64,000 nucleotides of DNA from Vibrio sp. BS-M-Sm-2 (GCF_041504345.1 NZ_CP167895.1:1364001-1428000); one strand, 5' to 3'; positions 27,260-35,530 are shown, counted from the stretch's first letter. Numbers and translations are program-made. The notes: generated by a model not told the origin, from the letters alone.

Positions 27260-27301
27260 GTAAACAATGTAAATTGAATGCCAATACGAATGATTATCAA
27301 C
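27260..27301 (+). promoter_or_regulatory. PepSY-operon promoter: triple repeats plus Fur-like box
   Basis: GTAAA (27260), GTAAA (27269) and GCCAA (27280) repeat at 9- and 11-bp steps. A Fur-like box at 27283-27301 matches 12 of 16 defined positions. The ATTATCA element lies 13 bp after the start of the third repeat, exactly as in the receptor promoter at 19204-19245. Confidence 0.6.
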
Positions 27302-27338
27302 TAAATTGTCGCCATAAAATTTATAGGTATTGGTTTGT

Positions 27339-27968
27339 ATGTCGTTAAAAAGTAGGGCGGTTCAGTCATGGGCTCGTCGACTTCATGTTTATATTTCTAT
27401 GGCACTTCTGTTCGTGGTTCTTTTTTTCTCAGTGACAGGTATCACCCTGAACCGACCTGAGTTATTTGAATCAAGCCAACCCAATATTCAACGCTCTACG
27501 CTAACGCTTCCTACGAGTTTATTTACAATCCAAGACGGCCGTTTAAAAGCTGACGAGACAGCATTTGAAACGTTTCTGTTTGAAGAAGCTAACCTCTCCG
27601 GCGTTCCTTCAGGTTTGGACATCTACGCAGAGATTGAAGACGGTGAGTTGCTCATCGGTGAAGTGTCTATGGACTTCAAAGGACCAGGCTACAACGCTTC
27701 CGTGTTTGTTGACGTTGCGTCTGAATTTGTAGAAGTCGAAACCACTAATTACGGCGTTATCGCATTGTTGAACGATCTACACAAAGGTCGTAACAGCGGA
27801 GAAGTATGGAAATGGTTTATCGATATCACCGCGCTACTGATGATCTTCTTTGTGCTGACTGGCGTGTGCTTACTGCTACCTAAGAAAAAGACACTCAATA
27901 CCTCCATCAAGTGGACGGTGTTTGGGTCTGCAATCTCACTTGTTATCTATTTTGTCGCCGTGCCTTAA
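27339..27968 (+). CDS. PepSY-associated transmembrane protein
   Basis: A 209-residue inner-membrane protein of the PepSY_TM type: a basic N-terminus (SWARRLHVY), a membrane helix with SVTGITLNRPE near 23-40, a periplasmic domain, and a second helix pair with LNDLHKGRNSG and FVLTGVCLLLPKKK. Such proteins often sit beside iron-siderophore receptors and are suspected of helping reduce or handle metal. I choose the ATG at 27339 rather than the TTG three codons upstream. First gene of an operon running to about 34079. Confidence 0.85.
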   Translation: MSLKSRAVQSWARRLHVYISMALLFVVLFFSVTGITLNRPELFESSQPNIQRSTLTLPTSLFTIQDGRLKADETAFETFLFEEANLSGVPSGLDIYAEIEDGELLIGEVSMDFKGPGYNASVFVDVASEFVEVETTNYGVIALLNDLHKGRNSGEVWKWFIDITALLMIFFVLTGVCLLLPKKKTLNTSIKWTVFGSAISLVIYFVAVP

Positions 27969-28039
27969 CACTTGATTCGATTGATGAATCGGATTGAAGA
28001 ACGAACTTAAGGTTAAACGGATTTAAAAGGTTGTTAAAC

Positions 28040-28558
28040 ATGAAAAAAATGAACTGGAGTAAGGCACTTCTTGCTTTATCTCTTTTGCCAAGCCTAGTTA
28101 TGGCACAAGCGATCCCTGATACGGCAAAACTTGATGTGAACTTTAAGCTACCAAAGATCGATACCTCTATGTACGCGCGTCCTTATGTGGCGGTGTGGGT
28201 AGAGAACAGCGAACGAAAGTCAGTGAAAACCATCGAGCTTTGGGTCGGTAAAGACGAATGGCTTAAGGATTTGCGTAGCTGGTGGAGAAAGGTTGGCCGT
28301 TACGATCGTGAACTGGTTGACGCTGTGACGTCTGCAACACGCCCTGCTGGTCAGTACCGTTTCGTTTGGGATGGCAAGAGCGACAGCGGTGAAACGCTAG
28401 AACAAGGCGAGTACACGGTTCATATCGAAGTTGTTCGCGAACACGGTGGCCGTAATTACCTTCGTCAAAAAGTATCACTAACGGATACAAATGCTTCATA
28501 TGAGCTAAAGGCAACGGAAGAGACGGGTGAAATCACTCTGAACTATATCGCTAGATAG
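28040..28558 (+). CDS. DUF2271 periplasmic protein
   Basis: A 172-residue secreted protein with a signal peptide ending in VMA-QA near residue 24 and a DUF2271 domain (PYVAVWVEN near 52, KTIELWVGKDEWLKDLRSWW, AGQYRFVWDGKSDSGE). The beta-sandwich resembles FlgD-Ig-like folds. DUF2271 genes are often found beside PepSY proteins in iron-regulated loci; the role is unknown. The ATG at 28040 has AAAAGG nine bases upstream and is preferred over the TTG at 28031. Confidence 0.85.
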   Translation: MKKMNWSKALLALSLLPSLVMAQAIPDTAKLDVNFKLPKIDTSMYARPYVAVWVENSERKSVKTIELWVGKDEWLKDLRSWWRKVGRYDRELVDAVTSATRPAGQYRFVWDGKSDSGETLEQGEYTVHIEVVREHGGRNYLRQKVSLTDTNASYELKATEETGEITLNYIAR

Positions 28559-28659
28559 TAAGTGCGAAATCGCAAAAGCAAACTGAACAGAATAGACAGT
28601 CGTCATCGTAGGCTCAGATAGAGCGACACGGCTAACAATTATAAATAATGGAATTGAAC

Positions 28660-29496
28660 ATGATGAAACAGATAAAAATTAAGGCACTTGCACTAGCGGG
28701 TGTTATGGCATTTGGCTTAGCAGCAACGACAACAGCGCAAGCTCACCCGCGTTGGATCCTGCCATCTCACTTCACTGTATCTAAAGAAGGTGGTGATTGG
28801 CTAACGTTCGACGTAACTGCGTCTCACGGTACGTTTGTGTTTGATAAGCCTGCTGGTAGCGAAAATGCTCATGTCATCATGCCAGACGGTCGCAGCGAGC
28901 GTCCTAACTTTGTTATTCGTGGTAAGCGCCGCTCTATCTTCGACTTCTATTTTGAAGAAGAAGGTACGCACAAAGTTGCGATCAACAATGAACCGTCTTA
29001 CTACACACAATACAAAGCAGGCCGCCGTGACACGGTGAAATGGATGAAGGCAAACAAAGCGGAGCGTGGCTCTGTGCTTCCTGAAAAATCACGTGACGTG
29101 GTAACACAAATCAGCTTCACCCGCGCAGAAAGCTACATCACGGTAGGTAAGCCAACAGATTCAGTCTTTAAAATTGAAGGCAAGCTTCTTGAAATGAAGC
29201 CTGTGACACACCCATCAGACATCGTTGAAGGCGAACCAGTGACATTCCAGTTCTTCTACAACGGTGATGTTCAGAAAGGCGTGAAGGCGGAAATCACTCG
29301 TGAAGGTACGCTTTACCGCAACCACCAAGAGCAGATTGACGTGGTGAGCGATGAGAACGGCGAGATCACCTTTACTCCAGACGTAGCGGGTCGTTACGTA
29401 ATGAAAGCGAACTACAAAGGTGAGTTGATTGACAACCCACTGGCAGACAAAGCAAGCGCGAACGTTCACCTAACGTTCGAAACACTGCTTCAATAA
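28660..29496 (+). CDS. DUF4198 (nickel/cobalt-transport-like) periplasmic protein
   Basis: A 278-residue secreted protein with a signal peptide ending in AQA before HPRWILPSHF, a metal-ligand-like start for the mature chain. The DUF4198 beta-rich domain follows, with repeated His and aromatic residues. DUF4198 proteins are linked by context to Ni/Co/other metal uptake, but no biochemical role is settled. I prefer the ATG at 28660 (GGA seven bases upstream) to the ATG at 28648. Third gene of the PepSY operon. Confidence 0.85.
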   Translation: MMKQIKIKALALAGVMAFGLAATTTAQAHPRWILPSHFTVSKEGGDWLTFDVTASHGTFVFDKPAGSENAHVIMPDGRSERPNFVIRGKRRSIFDFYFEEEGTHKVAINNEPSYYTQYKAGRRDTVKWMKANKAERGSVLPEKSRDVVTQISFTRAESYITVGKPTDSVFKIEGKLLEMKPVTHPSDIVEGEPVTFQFFYNGDVQKGVKAEITREGTLYRNHQEQIDVVSDENGEITFTPDVAGRYVMKANYKGELIDNPLADKASANVHLTFETLLQ

Positions 29497-29542
29497 TCTG
29501 TGCTATCGGGGGCTAGGTTCCTGATTAAGCAACCAAAAACTT

Positions 29543-29563
29543 AAGGGCTCATTTGAGCCCTTT
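29543..29563 (+). terminator. Stem-loop inside the PepSY operon
   Basis: AAGGGCTC (29543-29550) and GAGCCCTT (29555-29562) form an 8-bp stem, but the T-run is short (TTTATC). Probably a partial terminator or a stabilising hairpin between the DUF4198 gene and the next gene. Confidence 0.55.
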
Positions 29564-29612
29564 ATCGCTCAGTTTATTACTGAGAATTTGCACTGTGGCT
29601 AGGGTACGAACC

Positions 29613-29948
29613 ATGACAATAAAAACAAAACTTAACGCATTAATGACTCCTTGCTTAGCACTGGGACTTGGTTTCGCTGCATTACCTGCACAAGCACACT
29701 TTCCATTGATGAGTTGCTGGTTTGAAGGCAAAACCGTGGCCTGTGAAGCGGGTTATTCAGACGGTAGTAAAGCGATTGATTACGCGGTTGAGATGTACGA
29801 CTACGAAGACAACTTGATTGCGAAAGAGATGACGGATAAGCGCTCTATCGTTGAGTTTCCAAACCCAGACACTGAGTTCTATCTTGTGTTTGATTCAGGC
29901 CACGAGTTTCCTGTTGAAGTGGACGTTGTTGAGATCAGTGAGAAATGA
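29613..29948 (+). CDS. Small secreted protein, unrecognised, metal-uptake operon
   Basis: A 111-residue protein. A signal peptide ends near LPAQA, leaving a mature chain that starts HFPLMSCWFEG. Two cysteines (in MSCWFEG and VACEAGYSDG) may form a disulfide. The rest is an acidic beta-rich domain (AVEMYDYEDN, FYLVFDSGHEFPVEVDVVEI). The mature start and size resemble the first part of DUF4198-like proteins, but I cannot assign a family. AGGG lies eight bases before the ATG at 29613. The next gene overlaps its stop by four bases, so it belongs to the operon. Confidence 0.75.
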   Translation: MTIKTKLNALMTPCLALGLGFAALPAQAHFPLMSCWFEGKTVACEAGYSDGSKAIDYAVEMYDYEDNLIAKEMTDKRSIVEFPNPDTEFYLVFDSGHEFPVEVDVVEISEK

Positions 29949-30538
29949 TGATTGAAGGTGTACGTGCAGACACGGGTGGCAGAGAAGGCAAATGGGTAGG
30001 GCTGAGCATTGTATTCATCCTGAGCTTTGCCACGGTCGCTATCCCATTTCATCAGGCAGAATCCCACGTTAAAGCAGTGCTTGATCATCAAATTTTGGTG
30101 ACTGATGTTGAACAAGAAAACTTGGCGATGTTATCAGAGCTGCGTTTGGCTCATGAAGAGATTCGTGACCTGCGTATTGACTCAGACGGCGAATGGCCGA
30201 GTGTCGGATCACTTAAAGATGAATGGGTTGCGCCATTTGTAGAAGACCAAAGCTGGAAGCGCAAAGGTTCTCATACTTGGTTATTGGACGAGCGTGGTTA
30301 TTATTTCTCTACTCCAAGTGAATATGCGACACCAAGTGGACAACCTACACCAACTGATCATGGTTTTGCAGATTCTTTTATTTTAAACGCGAACAGCGTT
30401 TCTCCAGAAATCTGGATCTTCTTCGATGGTGTAGCGAAACAGCCTGATACTTTTGACCAACAAATGCTTGAGTCTACCGGCTGGAAAATGGTTGTGAATG
30501 AATCAGAAATTGAACTGCATCATGCTTCTTCTCATTAA
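29945..30538 (+). CDS. DUF6162-type membrane-anchored protein
   Basis: A 197-residue protein with a membrane helix at about 18-36, then a short helical stretch and a periplasmic domain (SHTWLLDERGYYFSTPSEYATPSG, EIWIFFDG) that ends in His-His-Ala-Ser-Ser-His. I recall this as a DUF6162-like family associated with metal ABC transporters; that label rests on memory of similar sequences. The C-terminal histidines could bind metal. Overlaps the previous gene by four bases; the binding-protein gene follows after 49 bases. Confidence 0.7.
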   Translation: MMIEGVRADTGGREGKWVGLSIVFILSFATVAIPFHQAESHVKAVLDHQILVTDVEQENLAMLSELRLAHEEIRDLRIDSDGEWPSVGSLKDEWVAPFVEDQSWKRKGSHTWLLDERGYYFSTPSEYATPSGQPTPTDHGFADSFILNANSVSPEIWIFFDGVAKQPDTFDQQMLESTGWKMVVNESEIELHHASSH

Positions 30539-30587
30539 CTCGAGATTCTCGAAATACAAAATGCTCACAAATAATAAGAGATTTACT

Positions 30588-31523
30588 ATGCGAATTATGA
30601 CTCTGTTCATGTCGTTACTAGCGGTGTTCATGGCACCTAATGCATTAGCAAAAGAATACAAGGTCGACAGCGACAAGCTGACGATTGGTATCACGCTTCA
30701 ACCTTACTACAGCTATGTGAAAGCCGTAGTAGGCGACAAAGTGAACATTCTTCCTTTAGTTGACGCTGGTTTCAACCCACATAACTACCTGCCACAACCG
30801 AACGACCTGAAACGATTGAGCCAGATGGACGCAATCGTAGTAAACGGCATTGGTCACGACGACTTCGCGCTTAAAGTGATTTCAGCCGCGCAACGTGATG
30901 ATTTAGTGGTGATCGAAGCAAACAAAGAAGTGCCTCTACTTCCCGCATTAGGCCAGTCTGTTGGTCAAGGTGCCGTGAACCCGCATACTTTTGTTGGCCT
31001 ATCGACCACGATTCAAAAGGTTTACACCATCGCAAGTGAAGTTTCTAAGCTCGACCCAGACAATGCTGCGTTCTATCGCAAGAACGCGCGCAAATACGCC
31101 AAGCAATTTCGTTTTATGAAGCGTGATGCGATGTTGTCATTAGGTGAGCTAGACACATCTGGCATGAAAGTAGCGACAACACACAATGCGTATGGCTACA
31201 TCCTCCAAGAGTTTGGTGTGGATGTGGCGGCGGTGATTGAACCTGCACACGGTGTTGAGCCAAGTGCTAGTCAACTGCAAGAGACGATCGAAAAGATCCG
31301 CGCATCGGGTATTGATGTTCTGTTCTACGAGCTAAATATGCCAAACCGTTTTGTTGACACCATTGAAGCTGAAACAGGCGTTCAGCTTTACCGTTTTTCT
31401 CACATGACGCACGGCGAATATGAAGACGATAAAGTGGAAGTTGAGATGAAGAAAAACCTAGAAACGTTAATCGAAGCAATGAAATTTGCGGCGGCGAACC
31501 AAGTTAAAAGCGGGAACGCATAA
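30588..31523 (+). CDS. Zn/Mn-type ABC transporter periplasmic binding protein
   Basis: A 311-residue ZnuA/TroA-family (cluster A-I) protein. Signal peptide to ALA-KE near residue 21. Candidate metal ligands are His65 (FNPHNYLPQPND), His90 (GIGHDD), His133 (NPHTFVGL) and the THNAYGYILQEFG region. The usual HVWLDP-type motif is replaced by NPHTFVGL. The metal is probably zinc, manganese or iron; sequence cannot decide. I choose the ATG at 30588 (AAGAG upstream); earlier in-frame ATGs overlap the preceding gene. The stop overlaps the ATPase start. Confidence 0.88.
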   Translation: MRIMTLFMSLLAVFMAPNALAKEYKVDSDKLTIGITLQPYYSYVKAVVGDKVNILPLVDAGFNPHNYLPQPNDLKRLSQMDAIVVNGIGHDDFALKVISAAQRDDLVVIEANKEVPLLPALGQSVGQGAVNPHTFVGLSTTIQKVYTIASEVSKLDPDNAAFYRKNARKYAKQFRFMKRDAMLSLGELDTSGMKVATTHNAYGYILQEFGVDVAAVIEPAHGVEPSASQLQETIEKIRASGIDVLFYELNMPNRFVDTIEAETGVQLYRFSHMTHGEYEDDKVEVEMKKNLETLIEAMKFAAANQVKSGNA

Positions 31524-32257
31524 TGCTAGGTCCATCAATCTCAATTAATAAACTCGGCCTGCAATACGATAACAACGAGATTCTTGATGATATCTCACTA
31601 GAACTTAAAGCGGGTGAGTGTCATGTGATTATGGGACCAAACGGTGGCGGCAAAACTTCTTTGTTGCGATCTGTACTTGGACTTACGCCTTTCTCTGGTC
31701 AAATCAATATCCACTGGCCAGAAAAGCCCAGTATTGGTTACGTTCCCCAAAAAGCGACTTTCGAATCGAGCTTACCTTTGACGGTAATGGACTTCGTATT
31801 GCTTAATCAAACGCGAATCCCATTGTTTTGGCGCCGTAAATCTAAGCAATTGGATCTTGCTCTTGCCCAGTTAGACCGCGTTGGCATAGCGACACGCAGC
31901 GACCGCCGCATGGGACAGTTATCGGGTGGTGAGCAGCAACGCGTGTTGTTTGCTCAAGCGTTATTGGATAACCCAAGTCTATTGGTGTTGGATGAACCTA
32001 CGACCGGTATGGACGAACAGGGCGTGCGTTATCTGGAATCGCTGATTCGTGAATGTGTTAATGAAGGTCGTACGATTCTTGCGGTACACCACGATGTCAC
32101 GGCAGTTCGTCGACTTGAAGCGAACGTACATGTCGTTAACCGATTCTTAGTGGATAGTGGCCCGCATGAGCAAGTTCTGCATCCAACTAAGATTGAGCGT
32201 CTGTTCCAGCATTACAGCAGTGGCGCTGCAATTTCTGAATCGAAGGAGGTTGCGTAA
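31523..32257 (+). CDS. Metal ABC transporter ATPase (ZnuC-like)
   Basis: A 244-residue ATPase. Walker A GPNGGGKTS is at 38-46, signature LSGGEQQ at 133-139, Walker B LLVLDE at 153-158 and the switch histidine in AVHHDVT. It energises the adjacent permease. Stop and start codons overlap by one base on both sides. Confidence 0.92.
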   Translation: MLGPSISINKLGLQYDNNEILDDISLELKAGECHVIMGPNGGGKTSLLRSVLGLTPFSGQINIHWPEKPSIGYVPQKATFESSLPLTVMDFVLLNQTRIPLFWRRKSKQLDLALAQLDRVGIATRSDRRMGQLSGGEQQRVLFAQALLDNPSLLVLDEPTTGMDEQGVRYLESLIRECVNEGRTILAVHHDVTAVRRLEANVHVVNRFLVDSGPHEQVLHPTKIERLFQHYSSGAAISESKEVA

Positions 32258-33132
32258 TGGATTGGTTACGACAACTTGCCATTAGTGGTGTTGAAGCGGG
32301 TCTGTTATCAGAAAGCTTCATGTATGCCTTCATGGTAAACGCTTTGGTTGCAGCGTTACTACTTGGTCCTCTATTAGGTGGTCTGGGTACTTTGGTGATT
32401 GCCAAGCGTCTGGCTTTCTTCTCAGAAGCCGTTGGTCACGCCGCGTTAACTGGTATTGCAATTGGTGTTTTGCTTGGTGAGCCACCAGAAAACCCAATCA
32501 TTGGTCTGTTTAGCTTCTGTATGATCTTCGCTCTGCTTCTTCATTTTGTAAGAAATAGAACCAACGTTCCATACGATACCTTGGTTGGTGTGTTCCTTGC
32601 GCTGGCATTGGCAGTGGGTGCAGCGTTACTGATGTACGTGGCTCGTAAGATCAATATTCACATGCTTGAGAACGTACTGTTTGGTTCGATCCTTACGGTA
32701 ACGGACCAAGACTTAGCGATTCTCGCAGGCAGTTGCGCGATCATCATTTTGCTTTTGATACCGACATTCAACCGTATCCTGCTTACCTGCATCAGTCCTG
32801 ATATTGCGAAGGTTCGCGGTTACAACACCAGTTTCTACGACTACCTGTTTGTCATGATGATTACGTTAGTCACGATTGCTGCCGTGAAGATCGTGGGTGC
32901 AGTTTTGGTAGGCGCTTTGTTATTGATTCCAGGTGCGACGGCTCGACTACTAACTAAACGCATGGGTAGCTTTGTGCTGTTATCAGCTCTGCTTGCGACC
33001 ATTGCTTGTTTGGTTGGTACGGTATTACCAATGGAACTTAAATTGCCAGTACCGTCAGGTGCTTCAATCATCATCGTTTCTGCAACGTTTTTCCTAGCAG
33101 CAACGTTATACCGAATTGTAAGAAAGGCGTAA
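32257..33132 (+). CDS. Metal ABC transporter permease (ZnuB-like)
   Basis: A 291-residue ABC-3 family permease with about eight membrane helices. Family features include LLGPLLGGLGTLVIAKRLAF near 30-50, SEAVGHAALTGIAIG (the ATPase-coupling region) and VGALLLIPGATARLL near the end. Pore for the divalent metal brought by the binding protein. Confidence 0.92.
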   Translation: MDWLRQLAISGVEAGLLSESFMYAFMVNALVAALLLGPLLGGLGTLVIAKRLAFFSEAVGHAALTGIAIGVLLGEPPENPIIGLFSFCMIFALLLHFVRNRTNVPYDTLVGVFLALALAVGAALLMYVARKINIHMLENVLFGSILTVTDQDLAILAGSCAIIILLLIPTFNRILLTCISPDIAKVRGYNTSFYDYLFVMMITLVTIAAVKIVGAVLVGALLLIPGATARLLTKRMGSFVLLSALLATIACLVGTVLPMELKLPVPSGASIIIVSATFFLAATLYRIVRKA

Positions 33133-33134
33133 TC

Positions 33135-34079
33135 ATGACTTGTTTAATGAATCGTATCACTAGCTCAGTAAAACGTATCGCTAGTTCAGTAAAAACAGCG
33201 GCTCAAGTAGGTGTGCTTGGTAGTGTGTTAATGGCTGGCTCTGTGATGTCACTGAACGTGAATGCGGAAGATATTCTAACGAGTACACCTGTAACCTATG
33301 CACTAGCGACAGAGCTAACTAAAGGCACTGACATCACGACGGAGTACCTGCCACCAAAGCGCTATGGTATTGATCGTCTGCCGAATTGGTTTGGTACCAA
33401 GGGGGCAAGTAAAGTGTTTCAATCCGGCGAAAAGGCGACGGTAGCAGTCACGTTGTCATCCATCTGGCAAGCTGATCCTACATTTGTTTACGCAAGACAA
33501 GGCAATATCCGTTTGGTTGAGGTTGATGCCGCTCAAGCCATTACACCACGAGCACAAGGTGTTGCCGCGCTGACGTTATCAAATGGCGATGTGTCTAAAT
33601 ACGCATGGTTAAACCCAACCAACTTGATTCGTATGGCGGCGATTGTTGCTGATGACTTTAAGTTATTGTGGCCGGCGCAAGCTGAGACCATTGATAGCAA
33701 CCTACAGCGTGTAATGCTTGATGTGCGTGAACTGATTAACAAGCAACAAGCAGTCTTACTGGATAACGACGTAGACTCTGTATTGTTGCTTTCAGAAAGC
33801 TTGGAAGATTTCGCTTCAGGTACTCAACTGTTTGTTGAAGAACGTATGTTCAAAGCTGAACTTGAATGGACAGAACAAGACAAAACCAAACTCAAAGCGA
33901 TGTTTTCAGAAGACGATGCTCTATGGTTAGTTACAGCGAAAAAGCCAAGCAACTTGATTAAATCATTGGTACCGAATGAGCGTATCTTGGTTGTGGATTC
34001 TGTTGATCGTTGGGGTAGAGCAGGAATCAACGCAAAAGCACCGTTTGCTCGTTGGGAAGTGCAACCTTTCAAAGGTTAG
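33135..34079 (+). CDS. Second TroA-fold-like subunit, histidine-free
   Basis: A 314-residue secreted protein (signal peptide ending NVNA-ED near residue 45) with the outline of a ZnuA-like binding protein: YAWLNPTNLIRMAAIVADDFKLL parallels the HxWLDPxN ... AxxIaxxL helix of ZnuA, with Tyr in place of the ligand His. I read no His at all in the whole chain, so it cannot bind metal in the normal way. It may be a structural or regulatory partner, or bind a different ligand. Two 21-bp direct repeats encode the RITSSVK RIASSVK start. Last gene of the operon, two bases after the permease gene; a terminator follows. Confidence 0.72.
   Translation: MTCLMNRITSSVKRIASSVKTAAQVGVLGSVLMAGSVMSLNVNAEDILTSTPVTYALATELTKGTDITTEYLPPKRYGIDRLPNWFGTKGASKVFQSGEKATVAVTLSSIWQADPTFVYARQGNIRLVEVDAAQAITPRAQGVAALTLSNGDVSKYAWLNPTNLIRMAAIVADDFKLLWPAQAETIDSNLQRVMLDVRELINKQQAVLLDNDVDSVLLLSESLEDFASGTQLFVEERMFKAELEWTEQDKTKLKAMFSEDDALWLVTAKKPSNLIKSLVPNERILVVDSVDRWGRAGINAKAPFARWEVQPFKG
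33153..33194 (+). repeat. Two 21-bp direct repeats in a signal-peptide coding region
   Basis: 33153-33173 and 33174-33194 differ at two bases and encode RITSSVK and RIASSVK. In-frame duplication in the positively charged region of a long signal peptide. Confidence 0.9.
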
Positions 34080-34115
34080 GTGGCTAAAATAAGCGAGCTA
34101 ATAAACCGCTCGATC

Positions 34116-34148
34116 AAAAAAGCAGCCCAAATAGAGGCTGCTTTTTTT
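34116..34148 (+). terminator. Terminator of the PepSY/ABC operon
   Basis: AGCAGCC (34121-34127) pairs with GGCTGCT (34136-34142), flanked by an A-run and followed by seven Ts. Confidence 0.93.
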
Positions 34149-34202
34149 GTTTTTGTTCATCTGCTCTGTGTATTGAGCTAGACAAGGGCTGCGAGTATAA
34201 AC

Positions 34203-34412
34203 TTACTCTGCAGTTTTTGTCTCTTCAGCTTCAACAGTTGTTTCGACTGTGCCTTCAGCCTGCTCTTGAGCTGCTTTAGCCTGTTCTTCAGCTTCCATTT
34301 TTGCACGGTCAGCTTTAGAAATGTAGCGAGGCTTGTTGCTACTATGCAGTTTAGAATTCGCCTGTTTCTGCTTCTTTTTTAGAATTTGATTGATTTTTTT
34401 CTTACGGTTCAT
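34203..34412 (-). CDS. DUF2986 small basic protein
   Basis: A 69-residue protein. The N-terminal half is strongly basic (MNRKKKINQILKKKQKQANS) followed by HSSNKPRYISKADRAKMEAE, the DUF2986 signature in marine gammaproteobacteria. The C-terminal third is acidic and rich in Ala, Glu and Thr. No function known. It is convergent with the ABC operon and divergent from the GNAT gene. Confidence 0.85.
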   Translation of the reverse strand: MNRKKKINQILKKKQKQANSKLHSSNKPRYISKADRAKMEAEEQAKAAQEQAEGTVETTVEAEETKTAE

Positions 34413-34509
34413 TGCTGCATAGCCTTGTATTTAGTTTAGGCGGTGGAGGATAATCATTTTAGCTCTAGAACTCAATATTTACATGGTATTCAGCAAGGAA
34501 AATATCACT

Positions 34510-35025
34510 ATGCATGCAGTCGAGACCGAACGCTTACGATTAAGAATGATCACACCTCAAGATGCGGCGTTTATTCAACGATTATACAGCTCAGAAGATT
34601 TCCTGCGTTACATTGGTGATAAGGAAATCAGCGACACTGAAAAGGCTGTCGAGTACATCGAAAACAACATTCTTAAGATGCATGAAGAGAAGGGTGTTTG
34701 CCTATTGATGGTCGAAATAAAGGATTCCTTAACCCCAATTGGTATTTGCGGATTAATTAAAAGAGATAGCTTAGACTCGCATGATATTGGCTATGGCTTT
34801 GTTCCTGAAGTGTATGGGCAAGGGTTTGCTCATGAAGCGGCAAAAGCAATAATCGAACAAGCTAAGCAGAATGCTGACATCGATCATTTAGTTGCCATCA
34901 CTACCTCTGATAACATTCGAAGCATCGCACTACTGACTAAACTGGGTTTTGCGTTCGAGCGGGTTGAAGACGTGATAAGTGAAAGCGTTAATCTCAATCT
35001 GTACAGTCTCTCTCTGGGTAGTTAA
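34510..35025 (+). CDS. GNAT family N-acetyltransferase, RimJ/RimL-like
   Basis: A 171-residue acetyltransferase. ETERLRLRMITPQDAAFI is the usual RimJ/RimL-type beginning, and GYGFVPEVYGQGFAHEAAKA holds the acetyl-CoA-binding loop. I place the start at 34510 (AGGA ten bases upstream); an ATG nine codons upstream is possible. Substrate unknown. Followed two bases later by the YgbA-like gene. Confidence 0.85.
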   Translation: MHAVETERLRLRMITPQDAAFIQRLYSSEDFLRYIGDKEISDTEKAVEYIENNILKMHEEKGVCLLMVEIKDSLTPIGICGLIKRDSLDSHDIGYGFVPEVYGQGFAHEAAKAIIEQAKQNADIDHLVAITTSDNIRSIALLTKLGFAFERVEDVISESVNLNLYSLSLGS

Positions 35026-35027
35026 TC

Positions 35028-35423
35028 ATGTTCCAACATAACAATATTCTACAAGGTGAACTCGCGACGGAGTACAAAACCGTTATTGCGATGGTGCACA
35101 TCTACTGTAAAGATCACCACGGTGCAGTGTGTCCGAATGGCGCGTTATGTGAAGAGTGTGAGCAATTGTTGCGCTATGCCGAAACACGACTTGATCGCTG
35201 CCCTTATGGCGAAGCAAAACCGACCTGCAATAAGTGTCCGATTCATTGCTATAAGCCCGACCCTAAAGAGCAGATGCGTTTAGTGATGCGTTATGCCGGG
35301 CCAAGAATGTTACTCAAGCATCCGATTTTAGCGATCAGGCATTTGATACATGAAAAACGAAAAGTGCCCGAGAAGCCGCTGCCGAATGTGTCGAACCGCC
35401 ATATCCGAATGAACAAGAAGTAA
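35028..35423 (+). CDS. Nitrous-oxide-stimulated-promoter family (YgbA-like) protein
   Basis: A 131-residue protein of the YgbA_NO family. It has nine cysteines arranged HIYCKDHHGAVCPNG, CEECEQLL, DRCPYG and CNKCPIHCY, implying a bound metal or Fe-S centre, and a basic C-terminus. E. coli ygbA is controlled by the NO-sensing repressor NsrR, which suggests a role in nitrosative stress; no NsrR site was found here. Starts two bases after the GNAT gene. Confidence 0.82.
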   Translation: MFQHNNILQGELATEYKTVIAMVHIYCKDHHGAVCPNGALCEECEQLLRYAETRLDRCPYGEAKPTCNKCPIHCYKPDPKEQMRLVMRYAGPRMLLKHPILAIRHLIHEKRKVPEKPLPNVSNRHIRMNKK

Positions 35424-35458
35424 CGTATTGTTTGCCGTACAAAACGGTTCAGAAACAA

Positions 35459-35486
35459 GAAAGGTCTGATTTCTCAGACCTTTTTG
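35459..35486. terminator. Bidirectional terminator between YgbA-like and MATE genes
   Basis: AAGGTCTGA (35461-35469) pairs with TCAGACCTT (35474-35482) around a TTTC loop, T-tail on the plus strand. Confidence 0.9.
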
Positions 35487-35530
35487 TGTTTATATTCGAT
35501 ACCTAAAACTAGAACCTTGAACGTAAGAGA

